This document shows, piece after piece, positions 16,989 to 26,726 of a stretch of DNA of 64,000 nucleotides (position 1 is its first letter; every line of letters starts with the position of its first letter). The DNA lies in NCBI GenBank assembly GCA_015232365.1, contig JADFZU010000001.1:42640-106639 (forward strand). Reading direction: 5' to 3'. The notes below the pieces were generated by a model that was given only the letters and a program-made list of their open reading frames with translations, made no database searches and was not told where the DNA came from. This DNA is from Magnetococcales bacterium (GTDB taxonomy: Bacteria > Pseudomonadota > Magnetococcia > Magnetococcales > JADFYX01). The position numbers and the translations under genes were made by a program.

Positions 16989-17558
16989 TTAAAAGATATC
17001 AAGCTCATCAAACTGTTGAATGTTTTCCAGTAGTTTGATCGTAGCATTTGATGTAGCCGTTTCGCTGTCTGCATCACGAATATTGCGACTGTCTTCTAGA
17101 AGTACTCCCCACATTTCTAAATGCATGTGGTCAACTTGGGCGGCAATAACTGTGAGAGTCTCCATTGACGGGATGCTTTTTTCTGCTATCTGTTGGATTT
17201 TTGTTGCAGTTTGTTCTTTCAGACCGTTAGCTCGTAGCTTTTCCATACCTTCTAAGAATAGTTGTTGAGATTGGAGAAATCCAGCTTCCGTATGGCTAGA
17301 ATCCAAACATGGGTCGACAAAATTAGAGAGAAAAGTTCTTAGTGCAAACTTATGGTTGCGCTTACTATTTAGGCTTGAGCGTTTTTCATAGATTGAGAAA
17401 ACCACTACCAGAAATGTTCCTTGTAGGCAGAAACCGATAAGTTGTGGTAGCAGGCTCAGGCTAAGATCTGTCTCTGCATAGAGCATAAGGGTTAAAAATG
17501 GTGCCATTGCAAAAAAGATTGCAAGAAAAACTAGATAGAATGTTAGAATTCCCTTCAT
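16989..17558 (-). CDS. Hypothetical two-TM membrane protein
   Basis: This 189-residue protein has two N-terminal membrane segments (about residues 5-27 and 36-56). A cytoplasmic helical domain of about 130 residues follows, rich in Glu, Gln and Ser. I do not recognise a family. The downstream 70-residue gene is close on the same strand. The gap of about 120 AT-rich bases to the DUF3301 gene upstream could hold its own promoter. Nothing in it points to an enzyme; a membrane-tethered helical scaffold fits what is visible. Confidence 0.6.
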   Translation of the reverse strand: MKGILTFYLVFLAIFFAMAPFLTLMLYAETDLSLSLLPQLIGFCLQGTFLVVVFSIYEKRSSLNSKRNHKFALRTFLSNFVDPCLDSSHTEAGFLQSQQLFLEGMEKLRANGLKEQTATKIQQIAEKSIPSMETLTVIAAQVDHMHLEMWGVLLEDSRNIRDADSETATSNATIKLLENIQQFDELDIF

Positions 17559-17677
17559 TAACTACCCCTGCCTCTGTTTGGTAATTATATTTTGCTAATA
17601 CTATGTGTCAAATAGAATTTAATTAATTCCCAACACCCATAATAACATACAAATTTTAATTATCGTTAATTTTTTCT

Positions 17678-17971
17678 TTATTTACTATCAAGAAGTACGG
17701 ATTCCTGTTTTTTACCTAACAAAATAAGGGTTCCATGGTGGATATCGTTCTGGTTGTCCAGATAGCGGAACGAGTAGATTCTTCTGATTTGTAATCTTCC
17801 CTGGTCATCCCTTTTTACTCTCAAATGCGAGAGAACAATAGCGTCATCTAGGAGTTTTGTCCCCATATCCGAACAGAGCTGTTTGGTAATTACAAGTCCA
17901 ATCTCTCTGGCCTGCATAGTTGAATGCCAGAAGATAGCAATTGCTATAAGAATTATGAGGGTTATTTCCAC
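17678..17971 (-). CDS. DUF3301 family protein
   Basis: The 97-residue protein has an N-terminal membrane helix (LIILIAIAIFWHS). The DUF3301 pattern follows: AREIGLVITKQLCSDMGTKLLDD, then LRVKRDDQGRLQIRRIYSFRY and a final GTLILLGKKQESVLLDSK. The family is found mainly in gammaproteobacteria and has no established function. It starts 7 bases after the cysC stop, so it belongs to the gdhB-cysC transcript. The family call comes from memory of the motif order. Confidence 0.75.
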   Translation of the reverse strand: MEITLIILIAIAIFWHSTMQAREIGLVITKQLCSDMGTKLLDDAIVLSHLRVKRDDQGRLQIRRIYSFRYLDNQNDIHHGTLILLGKKQESVLLDSK

Positions 17972-17978
17972 GGAGACA

Positions 17979-18605
17979 CTATTTTTTTATCTCCCACTCT
18001 CTGAGGGCAAGCCTGGTCTCTATCATAGTTATAATCTGGGTGACACACTCTTCAGCTGTCTTAGTTCCTGTATCTAGTGTTAATTCAGGATCTGTTGGAA
18101 TTTCGTATGGTGATGAGATTCCGGTGAACTCTCGAATCTCTCCCATACGAGCCTTTTTGTACAGCCCTTTAACGTCTCGCTCTTCACATTTTTCCAAAGA
18201 GCTATTACAATAAATTTCTATAAAATCTCCAGGTTCCAACAGGTTTCTAACTTTTAACCGGTCGCTGGCAAAAGGTGATATAAATGCAGCCAAGGTGATA
18301 ATTCCAGCATCAACCATAAGCTTGGAAACCTCACCTATCCGGCGAATATTCTCAACCCGGTCTTGGTCAGAAAAGCCCAAATCTCCACAAAGACCATGCC
18401 GGACGTTATCTCCATCTAGTGCATAAGTGTGCATTCCTCTTTTATGCAACTCCTCCTCAACTCCATGGATCAGTGTGGATTTTCCCGACCCTGACAGGCC
18501 AGTAAACCAGAGGAGAAAACTGCGATGGTTATTAAGCTTTGCCCGGTCATGACGGCGGACTGTAACATCGTGCCATGTAGTGTTGCTGCTTTTTCTTGCA
18601 TTCAT
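17979..18605 (-). CDS. cysC: Adenylyl-sulfate kinase
   Basis: CysC phosphorylates adenosine 5'-phosphosulfate (APS) to PAPS with ATP, for sulfate assimilation or sulfation. The P-loop [10 protein letters not shown] is at about residues 36-45. [11 protein letters not shown] and [15 protein letters not shown] (APS binding) follow. [11 protein letters not shown] is the loop carrying the conserved serine, and [22 protein letters not shown] is the lid. At 208 residues it is a single-domain kinase with no fused sulfurylase. No cysD or cysN is in the window. It lies 24 bases downstream of the glutamate dehydrogenase gene. Confidence 0.95.
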   Translation of the reverse strand: MNARKSSNTTWHDVTVRRHDRAKLNNHRSFLLWFTGLSGSGKSTLIHGVEEELHKRGMHTYALDGDNVRHGLCGDLGFSDQDRVENIRRIGEVSKLMVDAGIITLAAFISPFASDRLKVRNLLEPGDFIEIYCNSSLEKCEERDVKGLYKKARMGEIREFTGISSPYEIPTDPELTLDTGTKTAEECVTQIITMIETRLALREWEIKK

Positions 18606-18629
18606 GGTCTATCCAGCTCTTTCTATTAT

Positions 18630-21600
18630 TTATACCTGAGGATTAAGTATCAGATCGTGAAGTTTGCGAACTAATACTGAGAGAGGTAAATGGTCTGGTT
18701 TTTCAGTTGCTTTTATTTTGTTCAGCATCTCTTGGTAGTGACTGTTTGTTGAGGAGACCTCTTGAAGATAGCTTTGAAATGCCTCAGCTACCGACTCATT
18801 ATGCCGTTTGAAAGAGATTACACCTTCCACCAAAAATGTTCGAGTCTCCAGCAACTCTTTTCTAAGGTTTTCAATATTCATTTTGCCCCAGTTATCTCTG
18901 GGTTGAATTTTTTTAAGATTATTGTCGATCCATGATATGCCAAAAAAATCATCAATCTGTATATAGAGGTGGGCAACCGGTTCAAACTGACTGTGTAAGG
19001 ACTCTTTAATATGCAAAATTGCCATTACATCCCTGAGAAAAGGCAGAAGAACTATATTGGTAGATAACTGTTCTGGAACCCCTTTTTCTATTAACTCCCG
19101 CTTCTGTTTTTCCAATGATTTCAACTGCTCTTTAGATACTAAATCAGGTAGGGATTCCCATAAATTATTGTGAAAGGAGCGGATGATTTTTGAGTATAGA
19201 TTGATAACATCAATTGAGATACGATCTTCATCAAGGTTGGTAAGCATCCATTTTGCGAGGTGTATCGTTACCTGCTCCATCTCATCAAGAATGTTATATT
19301 TAACCTGGGCTGAAATAGCCTTACCGAGTTTGTGCACCTTACTTCTAAAGCTAGGTGCATCGATGAGGTTGTCAATTATGAGATAGGCTTTGGTCAGTAG
19401 TGCCAGAGGGTTGTTAATTCTACTTGAATGCTGAATTTTACTATACACTGAGAAGAGGTTGCCAACTCCAGTCTGGTTGATAACCTGGTTGGTAATTCGG
19501 CTGGCAATAATCTCCCGTTTCAAAAAGTGGTTTGGCAGATGGGAACCAAACCCCCGTCCTATACTTATTGGAAAATAGTCAGCTAGATGATGTTCAAAAA
19601 ATGGCAGATCTACAACATCTGATGCAAGCAGGGTTTTTTGTAAAAATAGTTTGGCATATCCCAACATAATTGCCAGCAGTGGTCTAGGCAGCCCCTTATC
19701 ATCCTTCAGCCATTCAGCCAATATTTTTGGATGGGGAATATCCTCAGCAGAGAAGTCAAGCCCGGCTTTGTTCTTTAGAATATCCAGGGCGTCAAGGTAG
19801 GTATCTCCATGTTTAATAGAGTTCAGCATATCCCGGCTAACTGCCTGGTGCTGCATATAACTATCCTCTAAGACACTATTGGCAACCTCATCGCTCAGGC
19901 TTGCGAGCATGGCGTTCCGGTCATCTTGACTCTTGATCTCACCATTTAGCATTAGGAGGTCTAAAAGGATTTTTAAATTTACCTCATGATCACTTAGATC
20001 TACACCGCCAGAGTTGTCTAGAGCATCAGTGTTGATTCGTCCAGCACCTTTTCTAGAGGCAGAGCGACTGATCTCCAACCGGCCTTTCTGGGTGATCCCA
20101 AGATTGCCACCCTCACCAATGATCAATGCTCTTACGTCAGAGCCATTAATACGCACAGAGTCGTTACTTTTATCTGATACATCCTGATGGCTTTCGTCGC
20201 TGGCTTTGATGTAGGTTCCAATACCGCCGTTATAGAGGAGGTCAACCTTTGCTTCAAGGAGGTGTTTTATAACCTCTTCTCCAGATAATGATTCAGCTTT
20301 GGTGTCCAGGAGTTTACGCAGTGTAGGGTTGAGATAAATGGATTTTGCCGTACGTTCAAAAATACCACCGCCTGAGGATATAATCTCACTGTTGTAATCA
20401 CTCCATGAGGAGCGGGGAAGGTTGAAAAGACGTTGTCGCTCAGCAAAACTGCTAGCAGTGTCTGGGGTTGGATCAAGAAAAATATGTTTATGGTTGAAAG
20501 CACCAACAAGCTTAATCTGTTTTGAGGCTAACATACCGTTGCCAAACACATCCCCTGCCATGTCACCAATTGCAACGACGCTAAATGGATCGGAGTGGAT
20601 ATCCCGGCCCAACTCAGTAAAGTGGAGAGCGATACACTCCCAGGCACCGCGGGCTGTTATACCAACTTTTTTGTGGTCGTAACCGTTGGAGCCACCAGAG
20701 GCAAAAGCATCGCCGAGCCAGAATTTGTATTCATCCTCGGCAATGTTGTTTGCAAGGTCAGAAAATGAAGCGGTCCCTTTGTCAGCGGCAACTACCAGGT
20801 ATGGGTCTTCCTTGTCGTATATTACAATATTTTCAGGGTGGACTACTCTCTCTTCAACACGGTTATCTGTAATATCCAGCAAGGCACGGATGAAAATTTT
20901 GTACTGTGTGGCAATCCAATCTTTCTGTTGATTTTTTGCTATCTCTTCCAAGCGTGGAATGACAAACCCACCTTTAGCACCAAGGGGTACAATGATGGCA
21001 TTTTTAACCATCTGGGTTTTCATGAGGCCAAGAACTTCGGTTCGGTAATCTTCCAAGCGGTCAGAAAAACGTAGACCGCCCCTTGCAACTTTACCGCCTC
21101 TAAGATGGATACCTTCGACATGTGGAGCAAAGACAAAAATTTCCCGCCATGGTCTTGGAGTTGGCATTTTATCAATTTTTGCACAATCAATCTTAAATGC
21201 AATAGCGGTTGGTGTAGGGGTCTGGAAATAGTTGGTACGCAATGCTGAGTTGACAATGTTTGCCAAACCACGAAGTACCTGGTCATCTTGCAGGTTGACA
21301 ACTTCTGCTAAAGCGGACTCTATTAACCCTGTCAGGTTGTCAAATGCCTTGTTACGATTTTTGATCTCAGGGTCAAAGCGAGTGAGGAATAGATTGAGAA
21401 TAAGTCCGGCTAAATGGTGGTGCTGGAGTAGCACACGGTTGATTTTAATTGCTGATAGCTCAGGGTTGATCTGGAGTTGATACTGCCGGAGGCTCTGAAT
21501 AAGGGACATCTCCCGATGGTCCAACCCCTCTAACAGAACCAACTGATTGAGTTCATCGTCAAGGAGAGTGTCGCAACGTAATGCATTGAGAGCTTCACGA

Positions 21601-23480
21601 AACCGTTCAGCCTGATCGTAGAGTTTAGCCCGGTCTCTGCTGTTGCCGCCAACCTCAAAGCGTTGAATAATGGTTGGACGATTTTCACTGTTGGTTATTG
21701 TTGATGATAACTCGTGGAGGCAGGTAATACCGAAATTGTCGAAAGTTTGAATCATTTTTGTTAACTCCACCGCTTTGGTGGAGAAAAGTTTTACATAGGT
21801 TCTGCCAGATTTGTGACGAATCAGCCTTGATGCAAATGGTTTTTTTCCCTGCATGGACTCAATAATTTGAATATCTTTTGCCGCTTGCTTTGGCAAAGTT
21901 GCCTCTTTATATATCGGCTCAAAGAGTTTTCTATATTTATTGTAGTAATCTAGAGCCTGCTTTTGGTGATGGTTTGCCAAGAGGGTTTTTCTTAATCCAT
22001 CATCCCAAGTCATCACCAGTTCATCAATCTCATCCCGTACTTGTGCCGGATCAAAGTTTTGTGGTTTTTTTGGGTTATGGTTGGCGTAACAGACTATAAA
22101 AAATAGAGTACCACTCTCTGATACATTTATTGAGGTGATAGGGCTGTTCAGATGTTTTGATAGAGTTGCTGCCACCTGCTCCTCAAGATGGGCAGTATAG
22201 CGGTTTCTGGAGATGGTGGTTAAAATTGAGATATAGTTGCCTTTTTGACCCAGCCTGGCACTTATGCAGATATCTATATCACTCTGCATTTTTACAATGT
22301 TGCTAATTTGCTCAGTTAATATCTCTGGCTCAGAATAGAAAAGTTCTCGCAGGGGCATTCTATCAAAGAGACTGCGAAACTCATGGCGGAGATAGGAGCC
22401 TTTTGTATAGCCTGATAACTCCAGGGTTTTATTAAGTCTCTCTGATAGAATTGGAACTATGGATGCACGGCTACCATGGGCCGTGCGTGAGAAGCGACCC
22501 AATACCAGTAACACTTCATAGGTTCCAGGTATTTCACCTTTATGACGAATGGTGAAAAAATCCACACCTTCCGAATCATAGATAATAGATTGGCCGTGTT
22601 GACAATACTCCATCGCTACCCCCTCGCTTTGTGCCGAGGTGGGGTTGGAGATGATTTTTTCAATCTCTTGACGTAGACACGGGGTTATCTGGTCTAACAT
22701 GGCGTTTGTGTCGGTGCCACGGAAAATACCAAGAGCGTTCTGGGTTTTGTTGTGGCTCAGGATGCTCTTGGTTTGGCTATAGCTCTGTAGACCCATGAAG
22801 ACAAAATTATTATCCAGTGTCCAGCGGAGAAAGTTGCTATCCATCATTCGGCCAGCTTTTGCTAATTCTTCAGCCTCATTTTGAATTATAGTGGTCATCT
22901 TTGTGAAGTCGTCCACCGATTTTTTAACCGAGGTCATGGTGGCTGACAGATCTGCACACATTTTTTTAAGGTTTTTTTTGTCCTGCATGGTTTCAATAAG
23001 GATGAATAGAATCATCTCTTGTTGAAAATCTGCTGGAGCTTTACTGCTGCTCGACTCTCTCTCTCCAAGTAGCTCAAGGATTTTCCCAGACTTATCACGT
23101 TTTACAGAAAATGTGGTGTGGGTTTGGGCGTAGACGGTGTTACCACTTTTTTTTATATAGTTACGTAATGTTGCAAGTATAAATGGGGTGTCTGTAAGGT
23201 GGATCAGGGTTTGGGTCTCTTCTGTCTCGGGAACCAATGTAACCTGAACCTTGACCTCTTCAGTCTGGCTGCTTGGAGGCTTTTGAAAAAATTTAAATAG
23301 ATTTGCCAATACAGTTTTAGTCTGCCAGTCACGGGTTTCATCTACTGGCGAACAGAGCATATCTGTTAAAATAAGTTTTAAAAACCGGTTGAGTATGGGC
23401 CAGTCTGTTTTAGGAACTAGAGTTTCTGTCTCCTTGATTAGATTCTCAATAACAGAACTTGACTCAATAGAAGCACTCAT
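18630..23480 (-). CDS. gdhB: NAD-specific glutamate dehydrogenase, large (1616 aa) type
   Basis: This enzyme oxidizes glutamate to 2-oxoglutarate and ammonium with NAD. It is the L-180/GDH_NAD class, with a catalytic core embedded in a very large chain. The core includes HLRGGKVARGGLRFSDR (about residue 795), VPLGAKGGF with the catalytic lysine (about 832), GDMAGDVFGNGML, and GGIGTYIK. Long N-terminal ACT-like and C-terminal helical regions flank it. Length 1616 matches the family (about 1,600). It complements gltBD: one assimilates nitrogen, the other degrades glutamate. A terminator of the upstream YdcH gene lies only about 40 bases before this start, so gdhB needs its own promoter there or relies on readthrough. 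Confidence 0.96.
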   Translation of the reverse strand: MSASIESSSVIENLIKETETLVPKTDWPILNRFLKLILTDMLCSPVDETRDWQTKTVLANLFKFFQKPPSSQTEEVKVQVTLVPETEETQTLIHLTDTPFILATLRNYIKKSGNTVYAQTHTTFSVKRDKSGKILELLGERESSSSKAPADFQQEMILFILIETMQDKKNLKKMCADLSATMTSVKKSVDDFTKMTTIIQNEAEELAKAGRMMDSNFLRWTLDNNFVFMGLQSYSQTKSILSHNKTQNALGIFRGTDTNAMLDQITPCLRQEIEKIISNPTSAQSEGVAMEYCQHGQSIIYDSEGVDFFTIRHKGEIPGTYEVLLVLGRFSRTAHGSRASIVPILSERLNKTLELSGYTKGSYLRHEFRSLFDRMPLRELFYSEPEILTEQISNIVKMQSDIDICISARLGQKGNYISILTTISRNRYTAHLEEQVAATLSKHLNSPITSINVSESGTLFFIVCYANHNPKKPQNFDPAQVRDEIDELVMTWDDGLRKTLLANHHQKQALDYYNKYRKLFEPIYKEATLPKQAAKDIQIIESMQGKKPFASRLIRHKSGRTYVKLFSTKAVELTKMIQTFDNFGITCLHELSSTITNSENRPTIIQRFEVGGNSRDRAKLYDQAERFREALNALRCDTLLDDELNQLVLLEGLDHREMSLIQSLRQYQLQINPELSAIKINRVLLQHHHLAGLILNLFLTRFDPEIKNRNKAFDNLTGLIESALAEVVNLQDDQVLRGLANIVNSALRTNYFQTPTPTAIAFKIDCAKIDKMPTPRPWREIFVFAPHVEGIHLRGGKVARGGLRFSDRLEDYRTEVLGLMKTQMVKNAIIVPLGAKGGFVIPRLEEIAKNQQKDWIATQYKIFIRALLDITDNRVEERVVHPENIVIYDKEDPYLVVAADKGTASFSDLANNIAEDEYKFWLGDAFASGGSNGYDHKKVGITARGAWECIALHFTELGRDIHSDPFSVVAIGDMAGDVFGNGMLASKQIKLVGAFNHKHIFLDPTPDTASSFAERQRLFNLPRSSWSDYNSEIISSGGGIFERTAKSIYLNPTLRKLLDTKAESLSGEEVIKHLLEAKVDLLYNGGIGTYIKASDESHQDVSDKSNDSVRINGSDVRALIIGEGGNLGITQKGRLEISRSASRKGAGRINTDALDNSGGVDLSDHEVNLKILLDLLMLNGEIKSQDDRNAMLASLSDEVANSVLEDSYMQHQAVSRDMLNSIKHGDTYLDALDILKNKAGLDFSAEDIPHPKILAEWLKDDKGLPRPLLAIMLGYAKLFLQKTLLASDVVDLPFFEHHLADYFPISIGRGFGSHLPNHFLKREIIASRITNQVINQTGVGNLFSVYSKIQHSSRINNPLALLTKAYLIIDNLIDAPSFRSKVHKLGKAISAQVKYNILDEMEQVTIHLAKWMLTNLDEDRISIDVINLYSKIIRSFHNNLWESLPDLVSKEQLKSLEKQKRELIEKGVPEQLSTNIVLLPFLRDVMAILHIKESLHSQFEPVAHLYIQIDDFFGISWIDNNLKKIQPRDNWGKMNIENLRKELLETRTFLVEGVISFKRHNESVAEAFQSYLQEVSSTNSHYQEMLNKIKATEKPDHLPLSVLVRKLHDLILNPQV

Positions 23481-23520
23481 AACAAGCTATAAACCTTTAT
23501 GATTTTGCGAGGAAGAGAGT

Positions 23521-23552
23521 AAAAAGCCGGGCCGGATGACCGGCCCGGTTGG
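23521..23552 (-). terminator. Intrinsic terminator of the ydcH-like gene
   Basis: Read on the minus strand, CCGGGCCGG-TCAT-CCGGCCCGG forms a perfect 9-bp GC stem with a 4-base loop, followed at once by CTTTTT. It lies 22 bases past the YdcH-like stop. It is the strongest hairpin in this region. Confidence 0.85.
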
Positions 23553-23573
23553 TTGTTTGATTCTTGGCAGGGT

Positions 23574-23780
23574 TTACCCTGTATGTATGGACAAAATGCC
23601 AGCCATTTTGTCTTTTAATAAAAGTTTCTCTTTTTTAAGTTTATCCAGTTTGAATTTGTCCATGGTCCTGCCATCATTATCAACTTTACTCTTTATAGAT
23701 TGATATTGGTCGTGCAGGTTACGGAACTGTTCATCTGTCTCCAGAAGCTCTTGAACCGCTTGTAGCTGATCCTCGAACAT
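23574..23780 (-). CDS. YdcH/DUF465 family small protein
   Basis: A helical 68-residue protein with the DUF465 pattern: FRNLHDQYQSIKSKVDN then KLDKLKKEKLLLKDKMAGIL. Such YdcH-like proteins are widespread in proteobacteria and are of unknown role. The track begins at an ATG 15 bases earlier. However, the ATGGAGGAG there is itself the Shine-Dalgarno for the second ATG, so I start at MFEDQLQ. It has its own terminator. Confidence 0.8.
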   Translation of the reverse strand: MFEDQLQAVQELLETDEQFRNLHDQYQSIKSKVDNDGRTMDKFKLDKLKKEKLLLKDKMAGILSIHTG

Positions 23781-23905
23781 AAAATACTCCTCCATAAAAT
23801 TAAGAACAAGAATATTGTTAACTAGTATATGAATGACACATTTAGAGCATAATACTATGTAATTCGTTAAATATCTGGGTGAATTAAGTTAAAAACCAAT
23901 TTTTT

Positions 23906-24409
23906 TTATTCAATAAGCTCCTCTCCAGCGGGATCTATAGGCATGTTTCCGTCTCTACCCAGTTTAACAGCCTCTTGGGCCAGCAGGTCAACAGTTTCAT
24001 TTTCTGGCTGTCCAGAGTGGCCTTTTACCCACCTCCACTCTACATCATGTTGCTTGCAAACCGTATCTAATCTTTTCCAAAGGTCGGCATTTTTTACAGA
24101 TTTTTTGTCGGCTTTACGCCAACCACGTTTTTTCCAGTTATGAATCCATTTGGTAATACCATCTTTGACATAGATTGAATCTGTTGTCAGAATGGCCTTG
24201 CATGGTCTTTTTAATGTCTCTAAGGCATGGATGGCAGCTAACATCTCCATCCTGTTGTTGGTGGTGTGCGGGGCATACCCAGAAAGTTGCTTTTCTGCCT
24301 CTCCAAAGCGGAGCAGTACACCCCAACCGCCTGGACCAGGATTGCCGGAGCAGGCTCCATCGGTATATATTATGACAGACTGTTTTGTTGTTTTTTTTGA
24401 GTCGTCCAA
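23906..24409 (-). CDS. rnhA: Ribonuclease HI
   Basis: RNase HI degrades the RNA strand of RNA-DNA hybrids during replication. All catalytic residues are visible: Asp in [14 protein letters not shown], Glu in NNRMEMLAA, Asp in TTDSIYV, the flexible-loop His in [11 protein letters not shown] and the last Asp in NETVDLLA. The basic protrusion [16 protein letters not shown] is present, which marks the E. coli-like type. Length 167. It is divergent from the epimerase gene across about 120 bases. Confidence 0.96.
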   Translation of the reverse strand: MDDSKKTTKQSVIIYTDGACSGNPGPGGWGVLLRFGEAEKQLSGYAPHTTNNRMEMLAAIHALETLKRPCKAILTTDSIYVKDGITKWIHNWKKRGWRKADKKSVKNADLWKRLDTVCKQHDVEWRWVKGHSGQPENETVDLLAQEAVKLGRDGNMPIDPAGEELIE

Positions 24410-24529
24410 GTTTTTCTGTCCCCTCTGGTATCTTTCTTAACCATGGATATTATAGATTACGGAGTTGGTTCACAAAGAAAATTTTTTATTAATCATTATG
24501 ATGTTGAAGTTGCAATAAAAGGAGTTTAA

Positions 24530-25540
24530 ATGGCCAAGGTATTAGTTACAGGTGCGGCTGGATTTATTGGATCTAACCTTTCAGGGCGTTTGTTGGATAG
24601 AGGAGATACGGTTGTCGGTCTTGATAATTTAAACTCCTATTATGATGTAAACCTTAAAAAAGCTCGTTTATCCAGGCTGGAGGGGCGTGATGGTTTTCTT
24701 CATGTAAATATGGATCTGGAAGATAGAAATGGAATTGCGGAACTTTTTGCCAAGGAAAAATTTGATATGGCAGTTAATTTAGCCGCCCAGGCTGGGGTAA
24801 GATACTCCATTGATAACCCTCTGGCCTATGTTGACTCCAATATGGTTGGTTTTGCCCATCTGTTAGAGGGGTGCCGTCACAGCAAGGTAAAACACTTTGT
24901 CTTTGCCTCCTCATCTTCGGTCTATGGTGCTAATACCAATATGCCTTTTTCGGTCCATAATAATGTTGACCACCCTCTATCTTTATACGCTGCATCTAAA
25001 AAGGCCAACGAATTAATGGCCCACACCTATGCTCACTTATTTAGGATTCCGGTTACCGGATTACGTTTTTTTACCGTTTATGGACCTTGGGGACGGCCCG
25101 ATATGGCTCTCTATCTTTTTACCAAGGCGATGTTGGCTGGGGAAAAGATAAATGTCTTTAATAATGGCAAGATGCGTCGTGATTTTACCTACATTGATGA
25201 TATTGTTGAAGGGGTGATCAGGGTGTTGGACAAGATTCCTGCCCCGAACCCAAACTGGGACAGTGATAAGCCAGATCCGGCAACGAGCAAAGCACCTTAT
25301 AGAATCTACAATATTGGTAACAATAAGCAGGTAGATTTGATGAGTTATATCAGAGCGTTAGAAGAGTCTCTAGGGATTGAGGCCAAGATGAATATGATGG
25401 AGATGCAGCCTGGCGATGTTCCGGCTACCTGGGCCAACGTTGATGATCTTGTTGCAGATGTAGGTTTTAAACCGCAAACCACAGTTAAAGAAGGCATCAA
25501 CCGTTTTGTTGAGTGGTATCGGGAGTATCACAAAATATAA
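24530..25540 (+). CDS. NAD-dependent sugar epimerase, UDP-glucuronate 4-epimerase-like
   Basis: This extended SDR enzyme most likely interconverts UDP-glucuronate and UDP-galacturonate for surface polysaccharide. VTGAAGFIGSNLSGRLL (about residues 5-21) is the NAD-binding fold. GLDNLNSYYDVNLKKARL is typical of the glucuronate epimerase subgroup. SSSSVYGANTNMPF supplies the catalytic Ser and SLYAASKKANE the Tyr-x3-Lys pair. GPWGRPDMALYLFT lies in the substrate pocket. The SD AAAGGAG is good. No other sugar genes lie beside it. Substrate choice between UDP-sugars is inferred. Confidence 0.88.
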   Translation: MAKVLVTGAAGFIGSNLSGRLLDRGDTVVGLDNLNSYYDVNLKKARLSRLEGRDGFLHVNMDLEDRNGIAELFAKEKFDMAVNLAAQAGVRYSIDNPLAYVDSNMVGFAHLLEGCRHSKVKHFVFASSSSVYGANTNMPFSVHNNVDHPLSLYAASKKANELMAHTYAHLFRIPVTGLRFFTVYGPWGRPDMALYLFTKAMLAGEKINVFNNGKMRRDFTYIDDIVEGVIRVLDKIPAPNPNWDSDKPDPATSKAPYRIYNIGNNKQVDLMSYIRALEESLGIEAKMNMMEMQPGDVPATWANVDDLVADVGFKPQTTVKEGINRFVEWYREYHKI

Positions 25541-25562
25541 AAGCCTGCAAAGGAGCATTTAG

Positions 25563-26726
25563 GTGAGCAAGAAGGGAAGAGTCAAGGCTGCTGTAGGTAA
25601 AAAAAACCAAGAAAACAGCAAATCCTGGCAGTTTGAAAATGCCCCTGATGTACTGTTTACAGTAAATAGAAAGCATCGAATTATATTGATGAACCGGGAG
25701 ATGTCTGGCTATAGCCCTAAACAGGCATTAGGGCTGGACTCTGCACTTCTTTTTCCTAAACGGATAAGTAGCTGGTACCAGAGAAAGCTCAAAAGGGCTT
25801 TTGCCAAGCGTGATGTGGTAAGTTTCCAATTCTCAACTGAGGATTCAGTCTGGTGGGAGATCAGAATTGTTCCGGTACGTCATGATAATATAGTGGTTGA
25901 AGCCTTGGTAATCTGTTCAGATGTGACAGAAAGAAGGATTAGACACGCTCAAGCCATTCGTCACGCCAGACTGGCTACTATTGGAGTTCTCTCTGCTGGT
26001 GTTGCCCATGAAATCAACAACCCTAATGGAGCCAATCTATTTAATGCCTCGCTACTTTCTAAAGCTTGGGCTGACTTGCTACCAATTTTGGAGAGTTACC
26101 ATCAAGAGCATGGTGAGTTTTCTATAGCCAATTTGCAATATTCAGAAGCCAGGGAGATGCTCCCTACAGTTATTTCTGAAATATCCGGTAACACTGAACG
26201 GATTCGTAATATTGTTGACAGCTTAAAACACCTGGCTGGTCAGGATGATGAAAAGCTTGATGAGCAGGTCAGTATAAATAAAACCATGCGCTCTGCTATG
26301 ATGATCCTCAACCATAAGGTGAAAAAACATACAGACAGCTTTACACTCTCTCTTGGTAAATCAATACCTAAGATAACTGGTAACTCCCGGCAGTTGGAAC
26401 AAGTTTTTATCAACATAGTTTTAAATGCTTTACAATCTCTTCCTGGCCGGAAAAGTGAGGTTGTGGTTAAAACCAGTTACGACAAAAAAAAACAGCAGGT
26501 GGTCTTGGTGGTTGAGGATGAAGGTTGTGGGGTTGCTTTAGAGAATAAAGGCCGTTTAACTGAACCATTCTTTACTACAAAAATAAATACTGGTGGAACC
26601 GGGTTGGGGTTGTCAATCTCCAACTTGATTATCTTGAAACATGGTGGAAAAATCCATTTTGAAGCCAGGAAAATTGTAGGAACAGAGGTTACAGTCTCTT
26701 TTCCTGTCCATGGTACTGGAGAGTAA
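25563..26726 (+). CDS. PAS-domain sensor histidine kinase
   Basis: A cytoplasmic kinase of 387 residues with no membrane segment. A PAS-like region (about residues 24-130: FENAPDVLFTVNRKHRIILMN) precedes the H-box SAGVAHEINNPNGANL (His near 158). The ATPase follows: NIVLNALQSL (N box), EDEGCGV (G1) and EPFFTTK...GGTGLGLSI (F and G2). GTG start with AAAGGAG upstream. The next gene, a sigma-54 activator, overlaps its end by 17 bases, so the two form a coupled two-component pair that responds to an unknown internal signal. Confidence 0.93.
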   Translation: MSKKGRVKAAVGKKNQENSKSWQFENAPDVLFTVNRKHRIILMNREMSGYSPKQALGLDSALLFPKRISSWYQRKLKRAFAKRDVVSFQFSTEDSVWWEIRIVPVRHDNIVVEALVICSDVTERRIRHAQAIRHARLATIGVLSAGVAHEINNPNGANLFNASLLSKAWADLLPILESYHQEHGEFSIANLQYSEAREMLPTVISEISGNTERIRNIVDSLKHLAGQDDEKLDEQVSINKTMRSAMMILNHKVKKHTDSFTLSLGKSIPKITGNSRQLEQVFINIVLNALQSLPGRKSEVVVKTSYDKKKQQVVLVVEDEGCGVALENKGRLTEPFFTTKINTGGTGLGLSISNLIILKHGGKIHFEARKIVGTEVTVSFPVHGTGE

